From: CAWBRT01 sp963819175
GTDB lineage: Bacteria > Acidobacteriota > Terriglobia > Terriglobales > Acidobacteriaceae
NCBI GenBank assembly: GCA_963819175.1
Contig: CAWFVJ010000021.1
Coordinates: forward strand, 1 to 64,000
Reading direction: 5' to 3'
Length of the DNA stretch: 64,000 nucleotides
Each line of letters begins with the position of its first letter. Positions within the stretch are counted from its first letter, which is position 1. The notes under the pieces are model-generated. The model saw only the letters and a list, made by a program, of their open reading frames with translations. It was not told where the DNA came from and made no database searches. The position numbers were made by a program, and so were the translations under genes. Below are positions 26,722-35,439 of the stretch, one piece after another.

Positions 26722-28622
26722 AGCGCGTCCTTCGGTTGCGGACCAAGATGAATCGCCGGGATTATGACTTCGAAGATAGACCCCTTTCCAGGCGTACTCT
26801 CGACCAAAATGTTGCCTCCCCAGCTCCGGACAGCGTTCAGCGACAGGAACAGACCGAGCCCCGTGCCGCCCGGGCGGAGGCTGAAAAATGGCTCAAAGAT
26901 CTTTTGACGGTATTCTGGGGCGATCCCGCATCCTTCATCGGTGACGCGAATGTGGACCGTATCACCGCCTTGAGTGGTAACGACGACCTTGCCGCCCGGC
27001 TTCGATGCCTGAATCGCGTTGAGCAGAAGATTGACCAGCAGATTCTGCAACTCGGCCTCGTCGGCCCGGACATGCAGGGTCGTTGCGAACGGCCGCACTG
27101 CGACCCCGACGGAGTTGGCGCGGGCCGTCGGATCGACGAGCCTCCGGGCGGCCTCGATAGCCGCATCTGCGTCCACGATATCCCCAGCATGCGGCTGCCC
27201 GCGCGACAGGCGCAGGAAGTGCTGGGTGATGCCGCGGCAGCGCAGGATCTGCTCGCGCGCGATCGTAGCATTCTCACGGATTCTGGCCTGATCGATGTGC
27301 CCGACCTGCCCGGGGGGAGTCTCGCGGAGGATTCCTTCCACGCACACCAGGATCGTTGCTAGAGGGGTATTCATCTCGTGCGAAAACCCGGAGGCCAGGA
27401 CTCCGACCGATGCCAAACGGTGGGTCTCGGCTAGATTTGCCTCGGCTGCTCGTCGCTCGGAGATATCGCGCCAAACCTCTACTACTTGAGCCAGCCGCCC
27501 CGAGGCATCCAGAATCGGTGAAGCGTGGATTTCTTCCCAAGCCACTGTGTTGTTGCCTGTCTTGCGCTCGCAGATTCGGACTTGGCGGCCACCCGACCGC
27601 AGGCAGGCGAGGGTGGGGCAGTCGGACAGGTTGCACGGCCGCGGTCCGAGTTCGTAGCAGCAGCAGCCCAGAACCTGCTCGCGGGAGTTGCTGGCTCGCT
27701 GCAGAAAGGCGTCGTTGGCCGCAATAATCTTTCGCTCCGGGTCAAGGACCACGATCCCGTCATCAATACTGTTGATTACTGTTTCCAGCCGCTCCCGCTG
27801 GGTGCGGACTTCTCCGACCAGGCCAGACACCGAGTCGGCCATGGCATTGAACTCCTTTGCCAGCCACGCCACCGTGTCCGAGCCTTCCGCCGGCACGCGC
27901 CGTTCGAGATCACCCTCGGAAATCAGACGCGCCGTGGTTTCAAAACGCTGCAAGCGGCGCAATACCGACACTCGGATCACCAGGGCGATGGTCCCAACGA
28001 TGACGAAGGTCAAGGCACCGGTGCCACCAACCATCCAGCGCAGGTCCCGTGTCATCGCGGCACGGACCTCTCCGGCGTTGTAGTCCAGAATCAGGATGCC
28101 ATTGATTTTCTGGCTTGGATCGTGGCACCGGTAACACTCCGCGCGGTTGTGAATCGGCACGACAGTTCTCAGAATTGTTCCACCCCGGGTCTCGATCACG
28201 CGGCTAGTTCCTCGGCGTTCCGGCGGATCGCGGTGGCAAGCCTGGCAGGTGGGAGAGTCGATCCGGAAATCATTCCCCACCGTCCCCGGCTTACTGGAGT
28301 AGCGTTCCACGCCGTTGCGGTCCAGCACTACGAGTTGTTCGACGCGTGACTGTTTACCGAAGCTCTCGATCATTTGCGCTATCAGGGTGCGGTCATTTCC
28401 CACCATCTGGTGCTCGAGCGCGGTTCGGATCAATTCGCCTTCGGCGAGTGCACTGGTGCGTGCGGTTTCGAGAAGGCTTCGAAAGTGATAGACCGAATAG
28501 ACGTAGGCCGCGACCGTGCAGGCCACAACCACCGCCGCGGTGACACCGAGCGCGAGACCAACCGTCATACTGGCAAAACGTCGCTTCATGGGATGAAAAG
28601 AGGTTGCCGGGGATGATGGCAC
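26718..28622 (-). CDS. Sensor histidine kinase with a periplasmic di-heme (two CxxCH) domain
   Basis: 634 residues from a GTG at 28622; an ATG at 28589 (MKRRFASMTVG) is an alternative, and neither has a clear site. Membrane helices at about 20-45 and 200-220 enclose a periplasmic domain with CQACH (126-130) and CYRCH (163-167), two c-type heme attachment sites of the Tll0287/DUF3365-like kind. Then come HAMP (about 220-270), a PAS domain with an unusual Cys-rich loop (CCCYELGPRPCNLSDCPTLA, residues 320-339), HisKA with SGFSHEMNTPLA (His415) and HATPase with GTGLGLFLSLN. It should sense redox state, NO/CO or electron-chain status through heme and phosphoryl-transfer to the overlapping NtrC-type regulator. 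Confidence 0.92.
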   Translation of the reverse strand: MPSSPATSFHPMKRRFASMTVGLALGVTAAVVVACTVAAYVYSVYHFRSLLETARTSALAEGELIRTALEHQMVGNDRTLIAQMIESFGKQSRVEQLVVLDRNGVERYSSKPGTVGNDFRIDSPTCQACHRDPPERRGTSRVIETRGGTILRTVVPIHNRAECYRCHDPSQKINGILILDYNAGEVRAAMTRDLRWMVGGTGALTFVIVGTIALVIRVSVLRRLQRFETTARLISEGDLERRVPAEGSDTVAWLAKEFNAMADSVSGLVGEVRTQRERLETVINSIDDGIVVLDPERKIIAANDAFLQRASNSREQVLGCCCYELGPRPCNLSDCPTLACLRSGGRQVRICERKTGNNTVAWEEIHASPILDASGRLAQVVEVWRDISERRAAEANLAETHRLASVGVLASGFSHEMNTPLATILVCVEGILRETPPGQVGHIDQARIRENATIAREQILRCRGITQHFLRLSRGQPHAGDIVDADAAIEAARRLVDPTARANSVGVAVRPFATTLHVRADEAELQNLLVNLLLNAIQASKPGGKVVVTTQGGDTVHIRVTDEGCGIAPEYRQKIFEPFFSLRPGGTGLGLFLSLNAVRSWGGNILVESTPGKGSIFEVIIPAIHLGPQPKDAL

Positions 28623-28788
28623 ACGCCGTGGCAGACGTCAACGACTGACGAAAAGTCAGGCACAACTGACAATCTGGCAGTCCGTTGTTCAGGCACATTC
28701 TCACCTCGTCTGAAAAAAAAGGAGTTAGGCCTCGGCCAATGTTGGCAGACCACGTGCCCTTAGGAAGTACGGAAGGAGGACTTCTCCC

Positions 28789-29127
28789 ATGGAAATGTTT
28801 TTGATGTGCTTGTGCATTAGCGTATTTGGGCTGGGAGTCGCGGCTGCTGCGTTTGGGGCGGCGACGCGTTCGGAGTCACCAAATCCAGCTGTGCAGCCTG
28901 AGCTTCCGTTGGTCAAGGCGACTGCCCCGGCCCGCTTTTTCTCGGACCATGTGGCTACACCGCCGCCTGTACCGCCAGTTGTCCAGCCCTGGCAGGTACC
29001 CATTGAGGTCCTGTTGCTGCAACTTGAAAACCACGTCCGGCTGGAACAGGCTGCCGCGGAATCGTTCGTAGAATTTCCCACGCACGCACTGTTGCACAGC
29101 AAAACGACTTCGCCGTTTATGAACTGA
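28789..29127 (+). CDS. Small membrane-anchored protein at the head of the bc complex operon
   Basis: 112 residues. The ATG at 28789 follows AAGGAGGACTTCTCCC. One N-terminal membrane helix (FLMCLCISVFGLGVAAAAFG) is followed by a Pro-rich linker (ATPPPVPPVVQPWQVP) and a short helical C-terminus. No domain recognised. It is the first gene of the plus-strand operon with the cNMP-binding, Rieske, cytochrome b and multiheme genes (12 bases to the next start). A role as a small subunit or assembly factor of that complex is a guess. Confidence 0.72.
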   Translation: MEMFLMCLCISVFGLGVAAAAFGAATRSESPNPAVQPELPLVKATAPARFFSDHVATPPPVPPVVQPWQVPIEVLLLQLENHVRLEQAAAESFVEFPTHALLHSKTTSPFMN

Positions 29128-29138
29128 GAGAGTGGCTC

Positions 29139-29600
29139 ATGACGCATGAACTGCTGAACGGTCTCTCATCCGCCGAGATGGAACAGGTTCTGGGACTCGG
29201 CACCAGGCTGACCGTTCCCAGCGGGAGCTCGCTGTTCCGCCTGGGAGACCCTGCCGATCGCCTGTTCCTGACCGAACGCGGCCGAATCAGGCTTACCCTA
29301 CCGATGCAGCTCCGGGGCAAGGATGAAGATATTCTCGTGGAAGAAAGATCTCCCGGCCAGATCGTGGGCTGGTCGGCCCTGATTCCGCCCTACCGGTTCA
29401 CCCTTACCGCGACCGCGCCGCTGGAAACGGAAGTTATCGCCTTATCGCGTGAGGCGTTAGTCGACTATTTTGCCGCTCATCCGGCGGCGGGGTATAAAAT
29501 TGCCATGAATCTGGCGATGGTCATTGGACATCGCCTGCACCTGTTCCAAACGATGTGGCTGCGCGAGATGCAGCGTAACGTGGAAGTGCGTTCCGCTTGA
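29139..29600 (+). CDS. Stand-alone cyclic-nucleotide-binding-domain protein (no HTH)
   Basis: 153 residues covering just one cNMP-binding beta-roll: the start resembles CRP-family N-termini, LFRLGDPADRLFLTERGRIR is the first part of the roll, SPGQIVGWSALIPPYRFTLT replaces the usual phosphate-binding cassette, and LSREALVDYF is the C-helix entry. There is no C-terminal DNA-binding helix-turn-helix, which CRP/FNR proteins need. The phosphate cassette lacks the usual GE...RxA, so it may bind another ligand or none. It is embedded in the bc operon, 58 bases before the Rieske gene. Possibly it regulates the complex at protein level. Confidence 0.85.
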   Translation: MTHELLNGLSSAEMEQVLGLGTRLTVPSGSSLFRLGDPADRLFLTERGRIRLTLPMQLRGKDEDILVEERSPGQIVGWSALIPPYRFTLTATAPLETEVIALSREALVDYFAAHPAAGYKIAMNLAMVIGHRLHLFQTMWLREMQRNVEVRSA

Positions 29601-29658
29601 CCCGGGTGAGACTGGCAATCCGGATCCGAAGTGGCTCCTGCGGCAGGGGGCGCAGTAA

Positions 29659-30120
29659 ATGACAGCTGAGCAACTTTCCCAAACCCAACCTACGCGCCGC
29701 AGCGTGATTGGAATTTTCCTCGGTTGTGGCCTGTTGGCTTCGTTTGCTTCTTTCATCTACCCCGTAATGCGCTATCTTGTGCCTCCGCCAGTGACAGATC
29801 TCGGCGGAAACGACATCGTTGCTGCCAAGCTCGCGGAGCTGAAGCCGAATTCCGCTATGATTTTCCGTTTCGGCAGCCATCCCGGCCTGTTGATCATGAC
29901 CAGCGACGGCACTTATCGCGCTCTCTCCGCCACTTGTACTCACCTCGGCTGCACGGTGCAGTATCGCAGCGATCTGCGCGAGATCTGGTGTCCTTGTCAC
30001 AACGGAATCTACGATCTCAACGGCCGCAATATTTCCGGTCCTCCGCCCAGGCCGCTCGATGTGTATGATGTCCACGTACGCGGCGATGAGATTGTCGTCA
30101 GCCGAAAGCGGGAGGCATGA
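29659..30120 (+). CDS. Rieske iron-sulfur protein of a bc-type complex
   Basis: 153 residues. A twin-arginine-like N-terminus (PTRRSVIGIF) and one membrane anchor (to about residue 40) precede the Rieske fold with both cluster boxes, CTHLGC (Cys93, His95, Cys98) and CPCHNG (Cys111, Cys113, His114), so all four [2Fe-2S] ligands and the disulfide pair are present. The C-terminal PPPRPLDVYDV block is typical. The stop overlaps the start of the cytochrome b gene by 4 bases. It should take an electron from menaquinol at the periplasmic side and pass it to the multiheme cytochrome. Confidence 0.95.
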   Translation: MTAEQLSQTQPTRRSVIGIFLGCGLLASFASFIYPVMRYLVPPPVTDLGGNDIVAAKLAELKPNSAMIFRFGSHPGLLIMTSDGTYRALSATCTHLGCTVQYRSDLREIWCPCHNGIYDLNGRNISGPPPRPLDVYDVHVRGDEIVVSRKREA

Positions 30121-31202
30121 CCTTGTTTGCCGCCCTCATCCGCTGGCTTGATGAACGACTTGATTTGGACGACCTCATAGCCTCCCTCCGCCACAAGACC
30201 GTGCCCACTCATCGCCTGTCCTACTGGTATTTTCTCGGGGGTATCACCCTTTTTCTCTTCGTAATCCAGGTACTGACCGGAATCTTGCTACTCCTGTATT
30301 ACCGTCCCGGCGCCAACGAAGCCTTCGAAAGCGTCCAGTACGTCATGACCCGGGTCCGGTTTGGCTGGCTGATTCGTTCCATCCACTCCTGGTCAGCCAA
30401 TCTCATGATTTTTACTGCCTTTGCGCACATGTTCAGCGTGGTGTTTCTCAAGGCCTACCGCAAACCCAGGGAGCTGACATGGGTTAGCGGTGTGCTTCTT
30501 CTTTTTCTTGTCATGGGATTTGGATTCAGCGGGTATCTGCTGCCCTGGAACACACTGGCCTTCTTCGCTACGACGGTTGGCACCGCGATTACTGGGCAGG
30601 TTCCGATCATCGGCAGACCCTTGATGATCTTTCTCCGCGGTGGTCCACAGGTGACGGGCGCCACGCTGACCCGGTTCTTTGGATTCCATGTCGCCGTCTT
30701 GCCCGGATTGGCAACCTTGCTGATCCTTGTGCACCTGCTGCTGGTCCAACGCCAGGGCATGAGCATTCCGCCGAAACTGGAAGCTCAATGGACCGCGAAT
30801 CCGTCCGCCAGGCGGGAAATGAAATTCTTTCCCAACTTCTTGCTGCGGGAATTGATGGCTTGGTACGTGGCCCTGGGGGCACTGGGTGCGTTGGCAGCAC
30901 TCTTCCCGTGGAACCTTGGTGTCAAGGCAGATCCTTTTGCGTCTGCCCCAGCGGGAATCAAGCCCGAGTGGTACTTCCTCTTCATGTTCCAGACACTCAA
31001 GCTCATCCCGTCCAAAGTGTGGTTCATCGACGGGGAGGTTTTGGGTGTACTTGGTTTCGGCTTAGTCGCCTTGTTGTGGCTGCTGCTACCTTTCTTTGAG
31101 AGTGACCAACCCTCACGCACAAAAGGGTGGATCACTGGGCTTGCAGTCTTTGCTCTTGCGTACATGGCGGGTATGAGTGTTTATGGCTATCTTGCGAAAT
31201 AG
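30117..31202 (+). CDS. Cytochrome b (b6/subunit IV fused) of a bc-type complex
   Basis: 361 residues, about eight membrane helices. Heme ligands are His90/His104 (SIHSWSANLMIFTAFAHMF) and His191/His206. The second pair has 14 residues between the histidines, the b6 spacing, rather than 13 as in mitochondrial cytochrome b. The Qo-site motif PEWY is present in GIKPEWYFLFMFQTLKLIPS. The C-terminal three helices correspond to subunit IV, fused in one chain. It overlaps the Rieske gene (ATGA) and the multiheme gene, so all three are one translational unit. It catalyses quinol oxidation across the membrane. Confidence 0.95.
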   Translation: MTLFAALIRWLDERLDLDDLIASLRHKTVPTHRLSYWYFLGGITLFLFVIQVLTGILLLLYYRPGANEAFESVQYVMTRVRFGWLIRSIHSWSANLMIFTAFAHMFSVVFLKAYRKPRELTWVSGVLLLFLVMGFGFSGYLLPWNTLAFFATTVGTAITGQVPIIGRPLMIFLRGGPQVTGATLTRFFGFHVAVLPGLATLLILVHLLLVQRQGMSIPPKLEAQWTANPSARREMKFFPNFLLRELMAWYVALGALGALAALFPWNLGVKADPFASAPAGIKPEWYFLFMFQTLKLIPSKVWFIDGEVLGVLGFGLVALLWLLLPFFESDQPSRTKGWITGLAVFALAYMAGMSVYGYLAK

Positions 31203-32451
31203 GCTCCGTCCGTTCAGCGCAGCTCGCTATGTCGGACTGGCCGGCTTCGTCGTGCTCGCAGCGTGCCTGTGCTATGGGCAAACCAAGAGCTCCTGCCTGG
31301 ATTGTCACTCCGCCTTGCCTGATCCCCTTGGGGTAAGCGAGGAGAAGTTCAGCCAAGATATACACGCACAAAAGGGTTTGACTTGCGCCAGCTGCCACGG
31401 CGGCGACCCAACCAGCGATGATCCAGAGATAGCCATGAGCCGAAAGGCGGGGTGGAAAGGCAAGATTGATCGCAAGCAGATCCCGCAGTTGTGCGGAACT
31501 TGCCATTCGGATCCGGCCTATATTCGGCAGTTCAACCCCAGCTTGCGCACGGACGAGTTGGCCCAGTACCGCACCAGCGTGCACGGCAAGCGGCTTGCAG
31601 CTGGAGACACGAAGGTTGCAGTGTGCACAGATTGTCATAGTGTCCACGACCTAAGGCCGCCGAGCGATCCCCGTTCCACGGTTAACCCGGTCAACGTGGC
31701 GAACACGTGCGCTCGCTGCCATTCTGACGCGGGTTACATGAAGGGATACTCCATTCCCACGGATCAGTTCGCGAAGTACAGCACCAGCGTGCACCACCAG
31801 GCGCTGGTGCTGCGAGGCGATCTGAGTGCGCCAACCTGTCCGACGTGCCATGGAGATCATGGCGCGGCGCCGCCAGGAGTAGACAAGGTTCAGAATGTGT
31901 GTTCGAACTGTCACACTTTCCAAGCACAGATGTACGACAAGAGTTCGCACAAAGCTGCCTTTCAGGCGGCTTCTCTTCCGGGATGCGTCGTGTGTCACAG
32001 CAATCATGGCATCAGCCATCCAACGGACGCGATGCTGGGCACTGGTCCTAACGGCGTCTGCATGCGGTGTCATTCCCCTGGTGACGCCTGTGATCAAGCA
32101 AGGACAGGATTGCAAAGGTCCTTGAGTCGATTGGACAATGCCATTAAAAGCGCAGACCACATTCTCGCTGTCGCCGAGTCTTCCGGCATGGAAGTGAGCG
32201 AGGCTAAGCTGGGACAGGATCAAGCACGGGATTCGCTAACCAAGGCTCGAGTCACCATCCATAGCTTCCGGACGGACTTGGTGGATCAGGATATTCAAGC
32301 CGGCCTGAAAATCGCCGCCAAGAACCTGCAAGCCGGTAAAGATGCCATGGTTGAACGCAACCATCGCCGTGTTGGGCTCGGAATCTCGCTCATCGCAATC
32401 GGGATGGTGCTAGTTGGGCTTCGACTATACCTCAAGAAGATCGAGAGTTAG
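31177..32451 (+). CDS. Nine-heme c-type cytochrome subunit of the bc complex
   Basis: 424 residues from the GTG at 31177 overlapping the cytochrome b stop; ATG 31183 is an alternative. A signal peptide is followed by nine CxxCH sites: CLDCH, CASCH, CGTCH, CTDCH, CARCH, CPTCH, CSNCH, CVVCH and CMRCH. Free histidines in motifs such as YRTSVHG and YSTSVHH are likely distal ligands, giving mostly bis-His hemes as in multiheme respiratory cytochromes. After about residue 300 a helical, heme-free region leads to a C-terminal membrane anchor (IGMVLVGLRLYLKK). It replaces cytochrome c1 or f and could hand electrons to periplasmic or external acceptors. Confidence 0.95.
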   Translation: MFMAILRNRLRPFSAARYVGLAGFVVLAACLCYGQTKSSCLDCHSALPDPLGVSEEKFSQDIHAQKGLTCASCHGGDPTSDDPEIAMSRKAGWKGKIDRKQIPQLCGTCHSDPAYIRQFNPSLRTDELAQYRTSVHGKRLAAGDTKVAVCTDCHSVHDLRPPSDPRSTVNPVNVANTCARCHSDAGYMKGYSIPTDQFAKYSTSVHHQALVLRGDLSAPTCPTCHGDHGAAPPGVDKVQNVCSNCHTFQAQMYDKSSHKAAFQAASLPGCVVCHSNHGISHPTDAMLGTGPNGVCMRCHSPGDACDQARTGLQRSLSRLDNAIKSADHILAVAESSGMEVSEAKLGQDQARDSLTKARVTIHSFRTDLVDQDIQAGLKIAAKNLQAGKDAMVERNHRRVGLGISLIAIGMVLVGLRLYLKKIES

Positions 32452-33268
32452 ATCCAAGGATGCATTTTTCTTCCAAGCGATTTAAGTCATTGAGGTGAAA
32501 CGGTATGAACCTCCTCGATGATCGCGGGATTGTGGTCAGCTACGCAATCCCGTTCCAACGCCGGGCCCGAAGCCGTTATGCCCAGAAACATGCGCTGGCG
32601 TGCCGTGTAGCCGGCCCCGAAGTGACCGCCGGATTGGTGTTCCAAAAACCTCTCGCACACAGGTGGGGTAAGTAGTTGATATTGCGGCGGCGAAACTGTC
32701 GTGCTTGAGCGTTCCGAAATGAACTGATTCTGATCTGTTGACGTGTGAAAAGGGTGGCCAGCGGGTCAGCGCCGCTGAAGCCTTTTCGCACACCTCGGGC
32801 CTGCGCCAATCTGCCTTTCCCGTGTGAAAAGGGTCGAAATCGTGTCCTCTACAACCCGCATGAATACAGGCCCGAAAACGGCCGCCTAAGCCGTTTTGGC
32901 CTGTGTGGAAAGGTATGGATTAGTTCACAATCGCGCGCACCCAGTTGCCTTATTGCTTCGCCTGACCCTAATGCTCGATATGACATCTTGAATTTCGACG
33001 GCATCAATGGCCGGCGAATTGATCACCGAGTGTAGGTAACAAGGGCGTCTCCAGATGGGATTTCACGATGGATCGCATATTAGGGTTTATACTGACAGGC
33101 TACCGCGTCGGCCACAGTGCCGCGAACTCGGCGTATGTAGACGCACGCTTTGGGCGGTAGTTGAGTTTGTTAGTTGGCGACAAGCCGGGTTTAACTCTTG
33201 CTCCGCTGATCGCCGCGTTTGATGCTCCTTTAGCGTACCTGAGATTTTGTTCTTCCGCGGCCTGCACA
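32452..33268. other. Gene-free stretch with three spaced GTGTG(A/G)AAAGG strings
   Basis: No supported gene in about 820 bases. GTGTGAAAAGG occurs at 32743 and 32822 and GTGTGGAAAGG at 32903, spaced 79 and 81 bases. The first is partnered by CCTTTTCGCACAC at 32780-32792 as an imperfect inverted repeat. A decayed intergenic repeat family is the simplest reading. Confidence 0.45.
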
Positions 33269-33568
33269 ATGCGAACCCACTTCCTGCAAAACCTTGGACA
33301 AGCAGCGAAGTACCTGCTGATCAGCTTGGTGCTCTTATACGCCGCAGACTGGAGCGTCTTTGAGGTACGACTGGTGCGGGGGGCGGGGTTGGGAATCGTC
33401 CCGACGGAGCAGTATCTGAAAACATCGCTCAAGGGCGGGAAGGCCGAATACGACTATATGGGGACGTTAGACGAGAACTGCTCACGAGCCATGTTCCCGC
33501 AGTATGCAGCGTCGCAATGGAATCTTCCCTGCTGGTGGCGGGAACGGTACAGGCAACACTGGCACTGA
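33269..33568 (+). CDS. Hypothetical protein with one N-terminal membrane helix
   Basis: 99 residues. From ATG 33269 the protein has a membrane helix or uncleaved signal (YLLISLVLLYAADWSVFEV), then TGLG-like and a conserved-looking tail with SLKGGKAEYDYMGTLDENCS and a final CWW. I associate this layout (short helix, SLKGxKxEY, late Cys and CWW) with a small family common in Acidobacteriota genomes, but its function is not known to me. The frame is open upstream to 33161 without a better start. No clear operon partner. Confidence 0.6.
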   Translation: MRTHFLQNLGQAAKYLLISLVLLYAADWSVFEVRLVRGAGLGIVPTEQYLKTSLKGGKAEYDYMGTLDENCSRAMFPQYAASQWNLPCWWRERYRQHWH

Positions 33569-33818
33569 ACAAGCAGCCGGTGAACACGGCGCGGTTGCAC
33601 ATCAGCGAGGTTGCGAACGGCGCCGGTCTTCCAGCTTTTCTTGCAGATATCCGTACAACCCCTGTTTGGTGCATTCGTAGCAGAATGTTGAGGTTTGCGA
33701 GCTATCACCGGTCTCTAAAACTTGGCTTTTGCCTGTTGCTCGCGCACCAAATTGCAAGTTTGCTGCCCGCTCCTTAGCCGGCTGCTTCTTTTGCTCACTC
33801 GCCGGCTAGTTAACATCG

Positions 33819-35427
33819 CTATTGCTGCAATGCCGTATCTGCCTTCTCCGGTTTCGCGCTGACCTGCTGCGGGGTGGGCAGTTGCGAGCTGTCCCAGCCT
33901 CCACCGAGGGCCTCGATGAGCTGCACGGAGGCGGTTGCGCGCTGGATTTCGATCTGGGCCAGGATCTGCTGGGCAGAGAGCAGGATGTTCTGCTCGGTGA
34001 CCACGTTAATGTAGGGGTCGAGGCCAGCTTCGTAGCGCTTCGTTTCCAGATCGAGAGCAACTCTGGCGGATTCGACCGCCTGGTGCTGCTGCTGAATCTG
34101 CTGGGTGAGGATGCGGAGAGTAGCGAGGGCGTCTTCCACCTGCTGGAAGGCGGTGAGCACGGTTTGGCGATACGCGGCTAGATTAGCGTTGTAGGTGGCG
34201 ACGTACTGGTTGACGGTGGCGCGACGCAGGCCGGCATCGAAGATGGTCTCCGAGACCGAGGGACCAACGGACCAGATGCGGCTGGGCCAGTCGAGGAGGT
34301 GCTTCCAGGTCGAGCTTTCAAAGCCTCCGGTTGCCGAGAGGGTCAGGTTGGGGTAGTAAGCGGCGTAGGCGATGCCGATCTGGGCGTTGGCGGCAGCCAT
34401 GGTGCGCTCGGCGGCAGCGATGTCCGGACGGCGCTCGAGAAGCTGCGAGGGCAGGCCGACCGGGATGGGCGGAGGCGTAGTGAGCAGCGGCTTGGCGGGG
34501 ATGGAGAAGTCCGATGCTGCCTTGCCGATGAGGGTGGCGATGGCATGCTCGTACTGGGCGCGTGCAATGCCGAGATTGGTGGCCTGCGACTGTGCGCTCT
34601 GCAGGGTGGTCTGCGCCTGGACGACGGCGATCTGATCCGAAAGTCCCGTTTCATATTGAGCGCGGGCGAGTTCCAGGGACTTCTGATCGGCGGCAACCGT
34701 CGCGTCCAGGATCTGCTGGAGGGCATCCTGCCCGCGGAGTTGGAAGAAGAAGGTTGCCAAGCTGGCCTGCTCGGTGAGGCGTTCGTTTTCAAGATCGGCG
34801 GCGCTGAGCTGGGCCGAGTACTGTGCCTGGCGCACGGTATTGCGTATCTTGCCCCAGAGATCAGGCTCCCATGAGACCGTCGGCCGGCAGGTCAATGAGC
34901 GTGCTCGTGGCACCGTTGACCGGAGCCCTCCGGCGGCTCCCGCAGTGTTGGGCATGTTGGACGAAGCTTCGCGAACGCGACCAGGAAGGCCCGGTCGACA
35001 CAGTCGGAAAGAGCTGGGCGTGCGCCTGGCGGACAATGGCGCGAGCGGCCATGAAGTTCTCGAAGAACTGTTTGATGTTCTGGTTATTGATGTTGAGCTG
35101 CTCTTCGAGTGCATTCAATTCAGGATCGTTGTAGATCTCCCACCATTTGCCGCGCAGCGAGGCATCCTGGGGCTGGGCGACAGTCCAGTCCCCGAGGCCG
35201 CCGAGGGTCGGGTCGGTCGATGTGGTTGCCGGGGGCGCCGGAGACTTCTGCGGGACGTTCGCGGGCGACTCTTTGTAGGCGGGCGGGGCTTGTGTCGTGG
35301 GCGGGTGATACTTGGGGCCGACCATGCATCCGGTGAGCACGCACGAGAGCACAGCGGCGGCCAGCAGGAGGGAGCGCGGTGTGAGGTTGAGGTCGGTCAT
35401 ACGCATCTCGATACCAGGTTCCTTCAT
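33819..35427 (-). CDS. Outer-membrane efflux lipoprotein (NodT/OprM type), frameshifted
   Basis: Last gene of the efflux operon. ATG at 35427 with GGGGGA in front. A lipoprotein signal peptide ends LLAAAVLSCVLTGC. Two outer-membrane-factor repeats follow, with WWEIYNDPELNALEEQL, DLWGKIRNTVRQAQYSAQLS, LPSQLLERRPDIAAAERTMA and AQQILAQIEIQRATASVQLI. About 535 residues after correction. Four shifts lie between 34880 and 34980; each is a one-base gain readable as a two-allele codon (for example GACGGTC as GA{C,G}GTC and TCCGGTC as TC{C,G}GTC). The remaining kilobase is one clean frame. It would form the trimeric exit duct for the two RND pumps. Confidence 0.82.
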
Positions 35428-35439
35428 GTTATCCCCCGG

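Noticed and set aside
28600..28790. Sigma54 (-24/-12) promoter for the bc operon
   Set aside because: TGGCACACGCCGTGGC (about 28617) and TGGCAGTCCGTTGTT (about 28674) are each one base off in spacing or lack the GC at -12, so neither is convincing.
32700..32920. CRISPR array
   Set aside because: The evenly spaced GTGTGAAAAGG strings share only about 11 bases, number three, and there are no cas genes anywhere in the window.
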